A stretch of 64,000 bases of DNA, taken from contig NZ_CP195158.1 of the NCBI RefSeq assembly GCF_051200825.1, positions 1,984,001 through 2,048,000 on the forward strand. The letters run 5' to 3'. The DNA comes from Formosa sp030427735 (GTDB lineage: Bacteria > Bacteroidota > Bacteroidia > Flavobacteriales > Flavobacteriaceae). The notes beneath the pieces were generated by a model. That model was not told the DNA's origin and did no database searches. It saw only the letters and a program-made list of their open reading frames with translations. The translations under genes were made by a program, and so were the position numbers. Numbering within the stretch: position 1 is the stretch's first letter; each line of letters opens with the position of its first letter. Below, piece by piece: positions 1-9,628 of this stretch.

Positions 1-3000
1 GGTTGTTCGGTAACAGATACCTTCGAGTTACAATCTACAACAGCGCCAGTTGCTACGATAGATGCTAGCTCCGATTTATGTTTTAACAACACAACCAATG
101 CTACAATTGTAGTTTCTGTAAACGGTGGTACAGCTCCATATACTTACAGTATAAACGGAAGTGCTTTTCAATCAGATAATACCTTTAGCGGATTAACACC
201 TGGCGACTATACTATTGATGTTTTAGATGCTAACGGGTGTCCTGCTACAGCAATTACACAAACTATAGCACCACAAATGGTAATTGATGCCATACTGACC
301 AAAAACTTAGACTGTACTACAAGTCCAGATGCCGAAATAACAGTAAGTATTTCTGGTGGCACACTTAACTACGCATATCAAGTATCTAAAGATGGTGGTA
401 ACTATTCCTCTAAAACAGCTTTTACAGGAACAGAGTTTATTTACAATGCTGCTACCGAAGGTACTTATAGCTTCTTGGTGACCGATGCCAACGGTTGTAC
501 TGTAGAATCTTCAGGTGTTATTGTAGATCCTAAACTTAGTTTAAAAGATCCAATCATTACTATAACTTCAGAAATTTTATGTCATGATGATAATGGCGGC
601 GCATTTACTATTGAACCGGCAGGCGGATTACCACCTTACACCATCACTATCGAAAACGACAAAGGTGTAGATATTGATGGTCAAACCTCCGGCCTAGCAG
701 CTGGAACCTATACGGTAACCATTACAGATGCTAATGCTTGTACAATAAGCGAAGATGTAGAGATTAAAGAACCTAATGCTATAGCTTTTGAAATTGAAAC
801 TAAAGACATTACTTGTGATGGTTTCGACGATGGCTCTGGTACACCACAAGCTTCAACTGGTCAAATTATTGTAAAAAATGTATCTGGTGGTACACCAGGT
901 TACACCTATTACGTAACTAATAATTTTGGATTCTCAGATTCTTACGTTCCAGTAGATGGAGAAGATTACACTTTTATAGTAATCGATTATGGTATTTACC
1001 AAGTTAACGTTGTAGATGCTAACGGATGTTCTTTATTAGAAGAAAACATTATAATAGCTTCACCTCCTACCGACCTAACTGTAGATATTTCTACAGCAAC
1101 ATCAGATTGTAACACTGGTGGTACGGCTATCGTTACTGTTAACGCACCTGTATCGAGTGCCAACTACGAATTTGCTATATTGGAAACCAATACTCCACCG
1201 TATGCAACAAATTATTTACCATCAGATCCAGGTACACCAGAAACAAGAACCTTTACAGGTTTAACACCTGGAGTATTGTACACTTTCGTAGTACACGATA
1301 AAACTACAGATTGTTATTCTATAAAAACAGCTGCGGCACCTATCGATACCTTATCCAACTTAACTGCTACGATAGACGAAGAAAACAATATTACCTGTAC
1401 AGGAAGTGCAGATGGTAATGTATCATTTACCTTCGGAAATTATGCAACTACAGAAGTCACTTACGAAATTTTTAAAGCCCACTCTAATATATCTACTGGT
1501 TATACAGGATCTGAGTCAGGCTTAACAGGTGATGACGTAACGGTATCAAATTTAGGTAACTTAGAGCCTGGTGAGTATTACATTTTATTTAAAGAAATTG
1601 GTGGCTGTTCGGTAGCTTCAGAAGCATTTAATATTACAGAATCTGCCCAACCTCTGGAAGTAACGGCTACAGTAACCAAAAACGATAACTGTTATGATGA
1701 AGCTGGTGTTATCACAGCACAGGCACAATACGGTACAGCGCCTTATAAATACATTTTTATATCTGCGGGTAGCGCTACACCAGATGCGAATGCACCGTGG
1801 GTAGACACTAAAGTATTCCACGCCGATGGCGGAGATTACGATGTATACGCCATGGATGTGTATGGTTGTATTAAAAAGACTTCTGCAACTATTACCCTTC
1901 CTACAGATACAGCACCTACCTTAACCTTAACGGTAGACAGCAATACTATTTGTGGCGAAGAAGGTAATTTTACTTTAGTGGTTACCAGAGATAGCGATGG
2001 CATTGCTCCTTTTACGTATAGTGTTAATGGTTCGGCCTTTAAAAGCTATACAGAGGACAGTACACAATCTTTCGAATTAACAAATCTAAATTCGGGCGAA
2101 CACACCATAGTACTTAAAGATGCTAATGGTTGTACTTCCGAACAAAAAGCAACCATTTATCCGCCATTAAACGGAACAGCAACACCTACAATTTCGGCTA
2201 CACCAGATTGTAACGCGACAGACGGTGTAATAACTGTAAATGCTGTTGGTGGATCGGGATCTTACTCGTATAGTATTTCTCCTGCAAACGGAAATGTATC
2301 TGGAAACACTTTCTCTGGACTTTCTGCGGGAACCTATACCGTAACTATTTCAGACAATACCACGGGCTGTATTAAAACTATTGAAGTTGATATCCCTGCA
2401 GGAACTCCAGTTAATTTCGATATCAATAATGTACAAGTTGAAGATGTTAGCTGTAATGGTAATACCGATGGTAGTATAACAGTAAGATTGCCAAACAATC
2501 AGATTGACTTACCTTACACCTACACCATAACAGGAATTAACCCTAGTGTAGCTTCACAAAGTAACGATTCTGGTATTTTCGAAGACTTAGTCGCTGGCGA
2601 ATATCTTATCGAAGTTGTTTCTGCTAGAAACTGTAATAACAACCTTACAGTTTCTATAAATGAACCAGGCCTATTATCGGCTTCTGCTTCCGCAACCGAA
2701 TTTGCTTGTGCTTCAAACAACACAACAAATGCTGCTACAGTAACCATAGATGCCAATGGAGGAACCACACCATACTACTACAGTATTAATGGCACCGATT
2801 ATTTCGAGACCAATACATTTAAAGTATTAGATAACGGCGCAGCTCAAACCATTCAAACCTATGTAAAAGATGCTAATGGCTGCGAAGTCACTTCTTCCGT
2901 TATTATAGCCCCTTTACCTAACATGGAAAATATTCAAATTGATATGTTAGAGGAAATTAGCTGTGCGAATGGCGAGCGTATCAAATTAACTATTAACGAT

Positions 3001-6000
3001 AATCCAACCGATTATTTATATCAGTTATTACCATCGGGAACACCTCAAACGTCTGATGAATTTATTTTAGACGAGCCAGGTACTTACACTTTTAAAATGA
3101 CAAACATCGCTACGGGATGTTATGCGATTTCGGAACCTTATGTAGTAGAACCGTACGACACCATCGAAACCGACATAGTATCTACAACTGGAGTAACCTG
3201 TTATGGCGATTTCAGCGGGAGCGTAACCATTAATATTACAGGTTATGCAGGTGCTTATACCTATGGCGTACGTGATGTAGATGGTAACGAATTGGCACCT
3301 GCTATTGGAGGCACAATCAATCCGTTTCAAGACACTTTAACCATCTCTAATTTACCAGCAGGAAATTTCTACGTTGAAATTACCGAAACCGAAAAACCAT
3401 TCTGTTTTACAAATACGCCTGTGTTCAATATTTCATCACCTGCTTCAGGAATCGATGTTACCATTGAAACTACCGGAGTAACTTGTACTAACGATTTAGG
3501 AACTATAACGGCTATAGGATCTGGCGGAACTGGAGCTTTATTATACCAATTCAGCAACGCAGCCACTAATGCCATATTACAGGCAGCATCATCAGACAAT
3601 AGCATTGAAGGTTTAGGAGCTGGAACGTATGTGGTAACTGTTACAGACGCAAGCGGATGTGAATTTATTTCTAACTCCATTACTCTAGAAGCCCCTACAC
3701 CTATATCGGCTGATATTACTGCTGCTCCAACAGCTTTATCTTGTATTGGCGATGCTAACGCTACTATTACAGTAAGTAATGTATCGGGCGGACAAGGTAG
3801 CGGGTATTTATATACATTAGTAAATACAGCAACAGGCATTAGCTCTGGACCACAACCTAACAACGTATTTAACCACGTAGCTGCAGGCACGTATTATGTT
3901 ACAGTAACCGACGGATGGAACTGTGAGTTTATAACTGCTAATGTTACAGTTACAGAACCATCGGATGCTATTGTGGGTAATTTAAACTTAAATGCCTCTG
4001 CAACTTGTAGTACAGATGCTTCGATCACTTTATCGGTTAGTGGCGGAACAGCACCTTACCAATACAGTACAGATGGTAATAACTTTAGCGCCTTGACTAA
4101 TCCGTCAACGTTTAACGTTTCAGCTGGCACTTACCAATACTATATTAAAGATGCCAAAAACTGTGATATTGTTTTAACAAATAAAGTTGAAGTTGAGCCT
4201 GTTTATCCTGTAAGTATTAATTTAGATCTTTCTGGTGCAATTGTAAGCTGTTCAGGAGGTAATAATGCTACAATAATAGCTAAAGCTAAAAATGGATTAG
4301 GTAACTATACTTACGAGTTAGTAGATCTTAATTCAAATACTGTAATTGCAGGACCACAAACCAATGGTACTTTCGAGAACTTAGCAGCAGGAACATACCA
4401 AGTTAAAGCTTATAGTGGTAGTGATTGTAGTGCTGTTTCGGAAGAAGTAACCATAGCAGATCCGACGCCTTTAGATGTTACATACACTAAAACAGATATT
4501 ACTTGTAAGGGCGAAGACAACGGAACCATTACTATTGCGGCAACAGGAGGAACAGGTATCATTCAATATGCTATTTCACCTAACTTTAAACAGTTTGTAA
4601 ACGATAATACTTTTGAAGATTTAGCCGCTGGAGATTACGAGGTATATATACAAGACCAAAGTGGATGTTTTCAAGTTATTGAAGTAACTATAAACGAACC
4701 AGCAGAACTTGAAGCAGAAATTACTGCAAGTGCCGGAGAACAATGTTTAGGCGAAACTAACGGTACAATAACCATTAATATTAATGGAGGAACAGCACCG
4801 TTCTCGGTACGACTTGATGGTAACGGTAATATCATTTCTAATTTCACCGAAATTACAGGAAACGAATATACCTTTACTGGTTTATCTGGCGACACATTCT
4901 ATCAAGTTCATGTTACAGATGCCAATAATTGTACCATAGAAAGTGCATTAGAACTGTATATGGATCCTGCGGTAGACATGACTCCAGAGGTAACTATAGA
5001 AAACATATGTACTAACAATGCCCCTCAATCCGATGTTACTATTACCGTGAACGATGAGGTTCAAAATGAAGTACAATACTCTATTAATGGAACCGATTAT
5101 TACGCGACCAATACATTTACCAATGTCGCTGTAGGCAGTTACACCGCTTATGTGTTACACAGTAATGGTTGTTTAAAAACCATCGATTTTGAAATTACAC
5201 CGTTACAACCAATAACAGCCGATTACAATGTAGCTTCAGATGTGTCTTGTTTTGGAGCCAATAACGGAGAGATTGTAATAAACGCAACTGGTGGTACTGG
5301 CAAATTACAATATGCAATATCACCAGATTTCAACTATCAAACGTCAAATACATTCAGTAATTTAACAGCAGGTATTTACGAAGTAAAAGTATTAGATGAA
5401 ATTGGTTGCGAAATAACTTTAGATAACATTGTAATTAACGAACCTACAGCTGCTTTAACAGCTACTGCAACTCCTACATCAGAAATTTGTTACCAAGCTA
5501 ACGATGGTACCATTACTGTAGATATTTTAGGCGGAACAGCACCTTACGAAATTAAATTAAACGATGGTAACTTTGTTGCTGTTACAGGAAACCAGCATAC
5601 ATTTACAACTTTAGAAGGTGCTACAGAATACACCGTGTATGTAAAAGATGCTAACGCCTGCCAGATTACACCATTACCAATTACTGTACATTCGGGTGCT
5701 ATTTTAGAGCCTACAATTACAATAGACAATTCGTGTAATGCTAATACCATAGGCAATACGGTAACTATAACCATGAATAATGAAGAGAAAGATGCCGTTC
5801 AATTTTCTATAGATGGTGTAAACTACCAAACAGCAAATGTATTTACAAACTTACCTGCTGGCACGTATACTTTAAGCATTAAACACGACGAAGGTTGTAT
5901 TAAAGAAACTACCTTTACAATCGATGATTTAACAGCGATTGCTGCTACAGCAAATACAACTTCGGAAGTATTGTGTTACGGCGATTCTAGTGGAGCTATA

Positions 6001-7848
6001 GAAGTTACAGCAACTGGCGGCTCAGGCAATTACCAATATGCGATTTCTCCAGATTACAATTATGTAAGTACCAATGTATTTAATGGTTTAGCTGCAGGGA
6101 CTTATACTATTAAAGTATTAGACACAAGCTTAGGCTGCGAGGTAGAGCTAACCAATAATATCATTACGCAACCAGCGGCTTCGTTACAAGCAACGGCTTC
6201 GGCAACTCACGAAGTTTGCTACAATGCAGAAGATGGCACAATAACCGTTAATATTACTGGCGGAACTACTCCTTATCTAGTAAACATTAATGGAAGTGCT
6301 TTCGAAACCGTTACTGGTAATCAGCATATTTTTACAGCATTACAAGGTGATACGGATTACAACATTATAGTGCAAGATGCTAATGGTTGCGAAATTGTTC
6401 CGCTTACTACACGTATAAATTCAGGAATCAATTTCGAACCTACCGTAACCGTTGAAGCCAATTGTACAGCCAACGCTGCAGGAAACTTAGTGACTGTAAC
6501 GGTAGATGAAGCGGTTGCTAACGATGTTACTTATGCTCTAAATAACGGTAGTTATTCAGCAAATAATAGCTTTACTAATTTACCAGTTGGTACCCACACG
6601 ATTTCGGTAAAACACATCAATGGGTGTATACAAACGGTAGAAGTTATTATTGCTCCAACATCGCCTATTACAGCAGATGTTAATCATACCGAACCTTTAT
6701 GTGCTGGAGATGCTAGCGGAACCATAACCATTAGTAATGTAAGTGGCGGACAAGGTGCTGATTTCACCTATGCCATCTCGCCTAATTTCGAGCAAACTAC
6801 CGAAACTACATTTACCGACTTAACGGCTGGTACCTACACAATACGAGTTTACGATAGTTTAGGATGTTATTTCGAAACTACCGAAACCGTAACAGAGCCT
6901 ACACCTTTACAAGCTAACGTAAAACAGGTGTTCGAAGAATATTGTGGTAACGACGACAATGGTGCGATCGAAATTGAAATTATTAGAAATTCTGGTACAG
7001 CACCATACTTTACCAGTTTAGACCCTGATACCAATTTTGTTGAAGGCCAATTAATCTTCGATGGCTTAAATGGTGGACAAACCTATACCATTTACGTAAA
7101 AGATGCCAACGGATGTCTTACTACTGTTGAAGCTACTTTAGCAGCACCGGTAGACATTGTTCCAACTATCGAAACACAGTATAGCTGCGAGCAAAACATT
7201 ACGACGGTAATTTTAGACGAAAGTGTAGCCGCAGAATCTTCGTTCTTTATAGATGGTGAAGCTTCTAAAACAGGTGGTGAATTCATGAACTTAGCCTCTG
7301 GAACTTACGAAGTCGAAGTACAACACATTTCTGGCTGTTCTTCTACTATTTCTTTTAAAGTTGATAATGCGCTGCCATTAGCTCTAGATGTTAAAGAAAC
7401 TAACATTAACGAAGTAACTGCCGAAGTTACGGGTGGTACAGGAAATTACACTTACACCTTTAATGGCGTAGACTACGGAAGCAACAATGTGTACATTATT
7501 AAGGAAAGTGGTACACTTCATGTTATCGCAACCGATGAGCTTGGCTGTCAGCGTGAAGCTATTTTAGATGTTACTAAATTAGATATAGAAATAGATAATT
7601 TCTTTACGCCTGATGAAGATGGTGAAAACGACGAATGGGGACCAATAAACGCTTTTGTTTACCCTAACATTATCACTAAAATTTACGACCGCTACGGCCG
7701 AGTAGTATCTACCCTGCGTGTTAATGAAAAATGGGATGGTAAATACGATGGTAATAACCTGCCAACAGGAGATTACTGGTATGTAATTAACCTAAACGAC
7801 CCAAGCAATACCAAAGATTATGTTGGTCATTTTACACTGTACAGATAA
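1..7848 (+). CDS. SprB-like giant repeat adhesin with T9SS type B C-terminal sorting domain (5' end outside window)
   Basis: The reading frame is open from the first base, so the true start lies left of the window; 2615 residues are visible. Almost the whole chain is made of SprB-type repeats of about 75-85 residues, each with a C-x-G-x-x-x-G-x-I start, a GGT-x-P-Y core, an AGTY turn and a D-x-NGC end. The last ~85 residues (FFTPDEDGENDEWGP, then YDRYGR and WDGKYDG) form a gliding-motility type B sorting domain (CHU_C type), which directs export by T9SS and attachment at the cell surface. From about 4711 to 7400 three SprB modules form a higher-order unit of ~730 bp repeated about four times. 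In Flavobacterium, SprB is the mobile gliding adhesin; an adhesin role here is inferred. The SprF-like gene follows 77 bp downstream, as in sprB-sprF loci. Confidence 0.93.
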   Translation, partial: GCSVTDTFELQSTTAPVATIDASSDLCFNNTTNATIVVSVNGGTAPYTYSINGSAFQSDNTFSGLTPGDYTIDVLDANGCPATAITQTIAPQMVIDAILTKNLDCTTSPDAEITVSISGGTLNYAYQVSKDGGNYSSKTAFTGTEFIYNAATEGTYSFLVTDANGCTVESSGVIVDPKLSLKDPIITITSEILCHDDNGGAFTIEPAGGLPPYTITIENDKGVDIDGQTSGLAAGTYTVTITDANACTISEDVEIKEPNAIAFEIETKDITCDGFDDGSGTPQASTGQIIVKNVSGGTPGYTYYVTNNFGFSDSYVPVDGEDYTFIVIDYGIYQVNVVDANGCSLLEENIIIASPPTDLTVDISTATSDCNTGGTAIVTVNAPVSSANYEFAILETNTPPYATNYLPSDPGTPETRTFTGLTPGVLYTFVVHDKTTDCYSIKTAAAPIDTLSNLTATIDEENNITCTGSADGNVSFTFGNYATTEVTYEIFKAHSNISTGYTGSESGLTGDDVTVSNLGNLEPGEYYILFKEIGGCSVASEAFNITESAQPLEVTATVTKNDNCYDEAGVITAQAQYGTAPYKYIFISAGSATPDANAPWVDTKVFHADGGDYDVYAMDVYGCIKKTSATITLPTDTAPTLTLTVDSNTICGEEGNFTLVVTRDSDGIAPFTYSVNGSAFKSYTEDSTQSFELTNLNSGEHTIVLKDANGCTSEQKATIYPPLNGTATPTISATPDCNATDGVITVNAVGGSGSYSYSISPANGNVSGNTFSGLSAGTYTVTISDNTTGCIKTIEVDIPAGTPVNFDINNVQVEDVSCNGNTDGSITVRLPNNQIDLPYTYTITGINPSVASQSNDSGIFEDLVAGEYLIEVVSARNCNNNLTVSINEPGLLSASASATEFACASNNTTNAATVTIDANGGTTPYYYSINGTDYFETNTFKVLDNGAAQTIQTYVKDANGCEVTSSVIIAPLPNMENIQIDMLEEISCANGERIKLTINDNPTDYLYQLLPSGTPQTSDEFILDEPGTYTFKMTNIATGCYAISEPYVVEPYDTIETDIVSTTGVTCYGDFSGSVTINITGYAGAYTYGVRDVDGNELAPAIGGTINPFQDTLTISNLPAGNFYVEITETEKPFCFTNTPVFNISSPASGIDVTIETTGVTCTNDLGTITAIGSGGTGALLYQFSNAATNAILQAASSDNSIEGLGAGTYVVTVTDASGCEFISNSITLEAPTPISADITAAPTALSCIGDANATITVSNVSGGQGSGYLYTLVNTATGISSGPQPNNVFNHVAAGTYYVTVTDGWNCEFITANVTVTEPSDAIVGNLNLNASATCSTDASITLSVSGGTAPYQYSTDGNNFSALTNPSTFNVSAGTYQYYIKDAKNCDIVLTNKVEVEPVYPVSINLDLSGAIVSCSGGNNATIIAKAKNGLGNYTYELVDLNSNTVIAGPQTNGTFENLAAGTYQVKAYSGSDCSAVSEEVTIADPTPLDVTYTKTDITCKGEDNGTITIAATGGTGIIQYAISPNFKQFVNDNTFEDLAAGDYEVYIQDQSGCFQVIEVTINEPAELEAEITASAGEQCLGETNGTITININGGTAPFSVRLDGNGNIISNFTEITGNEYTFTGLSGDTFYQVHVTDANNCTIESALELYMDPAVDMTPEVTIENICTNNAPQSDVTITVNDEVQNEVQYSINGTDYYATNTFTNVAVGSYTAYVLHSNGCLKTIDFEITPLQPITADYNVASDVSCFGANNGEIVINATGGTGKLQYAISPDFNYQTSNTFSNLTAGIYEVKVLDEIGCEITLDNIVINEPTAALTATATPTSEICYQANDGTITVDILGGTAPYEIKLNDGNFVAVTGNQHTFTTLEGATEYTVYVKDANACQITPLPITVHSGAILEPTITIDNSCNANTIGNTVTITMNNEEKDAVQFSIDGVNYQTANVFTNLPAGTYTLSIKHDEGCIKETTFTIDDLTAIAATANTTSEVLCYGDSSGAIEVTATGGSGNYQYAISPDYNYVSTNVFNGLAAGTYTIKVLDTSLGCEVELTNNIITQPAASLQATASATHEVCYNAEDGTITVNITGGTTPYLVNINGSAFETVTGNQHIFTALQGDTDYNIIVQDANGCEIVPLTTRINSGINFEPTVTVEANCTANAAGNLVTVTVDEAVANDVTYALNNGSYSANNSFTNLPVGTHTISVKHINGCIQTVEVIIAPTSPITADVNHTEPLCAGDASGTITISNVSGGQGADFTYAISPNFEQTTETTFTDLTAGTYTIRVYDSLGCYFETTETVTEPTPLQANVKQVFEEYCGNDDNGAIEIEIIRNSGTAPYFTSLDPDTNFVEGQLIFDGLNGGQTYTIYVKDANGCLTTVEATLAAPVDIVPTIETQYSCEQNITTVILDESVAAESSFFIDGEASKTGGEFMNLASGTYEVEVQHISGCSSTISFKVDNALPLALDVKETNINEVTAEVTGGTGNYTYTFNGVDYGSNNVYIIKESGTLHVIATDELGCQREAILDVTKLDIEIDNFFTPDEDGENDEWGPINAFVYPNIITKIYDRYGRVVSTLRVNEKWDGKYDGNNLPTGDYWYVINLNDPSNTKDYVGHFTLYR

Positions 7849-7860
7849 CAAAACCCAAAC

Positions 7861-7889
7861 ACTCTGGCTAGCCCCAAACTAGCCAGAGT
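7861..7889 (+). other. Perfect hairpin between the SprB-like and SprF-like genes
   Basis: ACTCTGGCTAG (7861-7871) and CTAGCCAGAGT (7879-7889) are perfect 11-bp complements around a 7-nt loop, just after the stop at 7848. No U-tract follows on the plus strand (the next bases are TTATAAAAAAA), so it is not a textbook terminator. It may partly terminate, protect the upstream mRNA 3' end or set the ratio of the two proteins; those roles are inference. Confidence 0.6.
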
Positions 7890-7925
7890 TATAAAAAAAC
7901 ATCCCATATAAAACCTACAAATACC

Positions 7926-8861
7926 ATGAAAAAACTTAACCTAATTATGCTACTGTGTCTTATGGGTACTCTAGCAAGAGCTCAAGAATTAACCATACCA
8001 ACCTACACCCAATATTTAGCAGATAACCCATTTATTATGGCACCTGCTTATGCCGGTATTGGCGAAAACATAAAAGTTAGAGTAAACGGATTAACCCAAT
8101 GGGTAGGCATTAAAGATGCCCCAGATAACCAATCGGTTTCTGGCGATATGCGTATTGGAGATCGCTCTGGCATAGGCGCTTTTATTTACAACGATAAAAA
8201 CGGATATACCAATCAATTTGGTGCTAAATTCTCGTATGCACATCATTTAACTTTAAATTACAAAACAGACAGCTTTTTGTCTTTAGGTTTGTCTTACAAC
8301 ATCAATACCTTCAGATTAGATTACGAAGAGTTTAACGGTTTCGATTCGTCGGTAACAGACGACAGAAAGACAATCAACCACAACTTCGATGTCTCTGCCC
8401 TATACCGTTTAAATGAATTTTATATCAGCTTAAACATAAATAACCTTTTAAATAAAGATTTGAAGATTTACGCCACTAACGAACCAGGCCGACTTCGTAA
8501 CTACCAAGTCTATGCGGGATATGTCTTTAAAAATAATAATGACTTCGAAATTGAGCCATCAACCTATGTTCAATATTTTGAAAGTGACGGGCGTTCTACA
8601 ACCGATATCAATGTGAAGTTTAGAAAACGGGATCGCGAAAACTATTATTGGGCTGGTGTATCGTACAGATTTCTTAACGACCAGTTCATGCAGCCATTAA
8701 ACCTAGGGCCTATGGTAGGTTTAAAAGTAAACAAGTTTTATTTTGCTTATTCTTACCAAGTAACTATTAACGATTTCTTTGGTTACAATAGCGGGACACA
8801 CATGATTACTTTAGGTTTAGATATTTTTCAAGGACCTGGAGAATGTTCATGTACGTTATAA
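7926..8861 (+). CDS. PorP/SprF family type IX secretion membrane protein
   Basis: A 311-residue protein with an N-terminal signal peptide (MKKLNLIMLLCLMGTLARAQ) followed by QELTIPTYTQYLADNPFIMAPAYAG, the typical opening of the PorP/SprF family. The rest is alternating hydrophobic and polar strands of an outer-membrane beta barrel, and it ends in a Cys-containing ECSCTL tail. In Flavobacterium johnsoniae SprF is needed for secretion of its partner SprB and is encoded directly after it; the same order here strongly suggests this protein serves the giant adhesin upstream. The length is normal for the family. The 77-bp gap contains a perfect hairpin but no clear promoter, so co-transcription is likely. 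A strong hairpin terminator closes the unit at 8906-8942. Confidence 0.93.
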   Translation: MKKLNLIMLLCLMGTLARAQELTIPTYTQYLADNPFIMAPAYAGIGENIKVRVNGLTQWVGIKDAPDNQSVSGDMRIGDRSGIGAFIYNDKNGYTNQFGAKFSYAHHLTLNYKTDSFLSLGLSYNINTFRLDYEEFNGFDSSVTDDRKTINHNFDVSALYRLNEFYISLNINNLLNKDLKIYATNEPGRLRNYQVYAGYVFKNNNDFEIEPSTYVQYFESDGRSTTDINVKFRKRDRENYYWAGVSYRFLNDQFMQPLNLGPMVGLKVNKFYFAYSYQVTINDFFGYNSGTHMITLGLDIFQGPGECSCTL

Positions 8862-8905
8862 CTTAAACACAAGTTACAATATTAAAAACTCATGGTGTTT
8901 TTTTC

Positions 8906-8942
8906 AAAAGCCTCAAATTCTATGGTGGAATTTGGGGCTTTT
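8906..8942 (+). terminator. Rho-independent terminator after the SprF-like gene
   Basis: AAAAGCCTCAAATTC (8906-8920) pairs with GAATTTGGGGCTTTT (8928-8942) over 15 bp, with one T-G wobble, around a 7-nt loop. T-rich sequence lies on both sides. It separates the adhesin unit from the efflux operon. Confidence 0.8.
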
Positions 8943-9081
8943 ATCGTTTTATAATTCTTTCATCCACATGTATAACCGCTAAAACAAGCTTCAACAAAAC
9001 AATGTAAAAACCTAATATTCAACATAATAACACTCGTAATCTAATTTTATAAATATTTTAACAAATACTTAACTTTTGTTA

Positions 9082-9099
9082 GTTCGGAAATTCCCGAAC
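9082..9099. promoter_or_regulatory. Palindromic operator candidate upstream of the efflux operon
   Basis: GTTCGGAAATTCCCGAAC is an 18-bp dyad with 8 of 9 complementary pairs. It ends 6 bp before the TATTTTTG promoter element, where the -33 region of a Bacteroidota promoter would lie, and 28 bp before the regulator gene. The likely ligand is the GbsR/MarR-type protein encoded immediately downstream, giving autoregulation; this is inferred from position. Confidence 0.6.
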
Positions 9100-9105
9100 C
9101 AAAAC

Positions 9106-9113
9106 TATTTTTG
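9106..9113 (+). promoter_or_regulatory. -7 element (TATTTTTG) of the efflux operon promoter
   Basis: TATTTTTG matches the Bacteroidota TAnnTTTG consensus and lies 14 bp upstream of the first ATG. TTCG at 9083-9086, inside the palindrome, would be the -33 region with a 19-bp spacer. Confidence 0.55.
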
Positions 9114-9127
9114 TAAAAAATTAAATT

Positions 9128-9628
9128 ATGATGGAGAAAGAACTCCTGAAAGAGAAACATAGACTGGTAGAAAAGCTTGGGGTTATTATAGAAAATAAAG
9201 ACCAAATGGCTCCTGTTGCGGCTCGCATCATTTCTTATGTTATCTTAACAGGAAAAAAAGGCGTTACCTTCGACGATTTAGTAACGCACCTTTGCGCCAG
9301 TAAAAGTACCATATCTACCCATTTAAATCATTTATCAGATTTAGGACATTTGGAGTATTTTACTAAACCAGGCGACAGAAAAAAATATTTTACCATTAAT
9401 GGCGATCATATAATTCAGCATATCGACAAAATGATTGCCTATTGGAATTCCGATAAAGAATTGCATTTAGAAATGAAAGCTTTTAAAGAAAAAGTAAATC
9501 ATTCTACTACAGACGATGACGACAAATTCGATCTCGCATTTCATAACAATTACATAACATTTCTAGATGAGTCTATGTTATTAGTCTCTAAATTAAAAGA
9601 GAAAATGATTAATAATCAATCAAATTAA
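9128..9628 (+). CDS. GbsR/MarR family transcriptional regulator
   Basis: A 166-residue DNA-binding protein. Residues ~25-100 form a MarR-like winged helix: a helical start, the recognition-helix region LCASKSTISTHLNHLSDLG, and a wing around EYFTKPGDRKKYF. The C-terminal ~60 residues are helical and probably dimerise. The sequence fits the GbsR branch of the MarR superfamily, often found in Bacteroidota as the first gene of RND efflux operons. The stop codon overlaps the next gene's ATG (TAATG), so translation is probably coupled. An 18-bp palindrome lies on its promoter. Repression of the efflux operon, relieved by a ligand, is inferred; the ligand is unknown. The start could equally be the second ATG, one codon later. 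Confidence 0.88.
   Translation: MMEKELLKEKHRLVEKLGVIIENKDQMAPVAARIISYVILTGKKGVTFDDLVTHLCASKSTISTHLNHLSDLGHLEYFTKPGDRKKYFTINGDHIIQHIDKMIAYWNSDKELHLEMKAFKEKVNHSTTDDDDKFDLAFHNNYITFLDESMLLVSKLKEKMINNQSN

Noticed and set aside
3369..3890. A 173-residue minus-strand reading frame inside the adhesin gene
   Set aside because: It lies wholly antisense to a strongly coding, repeat-structured gene and its composition is the mirror of the repeats. No start signal or family is visible.
4700..7400. Regular repeats that might be read as a CRISPR-like or tandem array
   Set aside because: The repeats are in frame, diverged at DNA level and of ~730 bp; they are protein modules, not CRISPR repeats and spacers.
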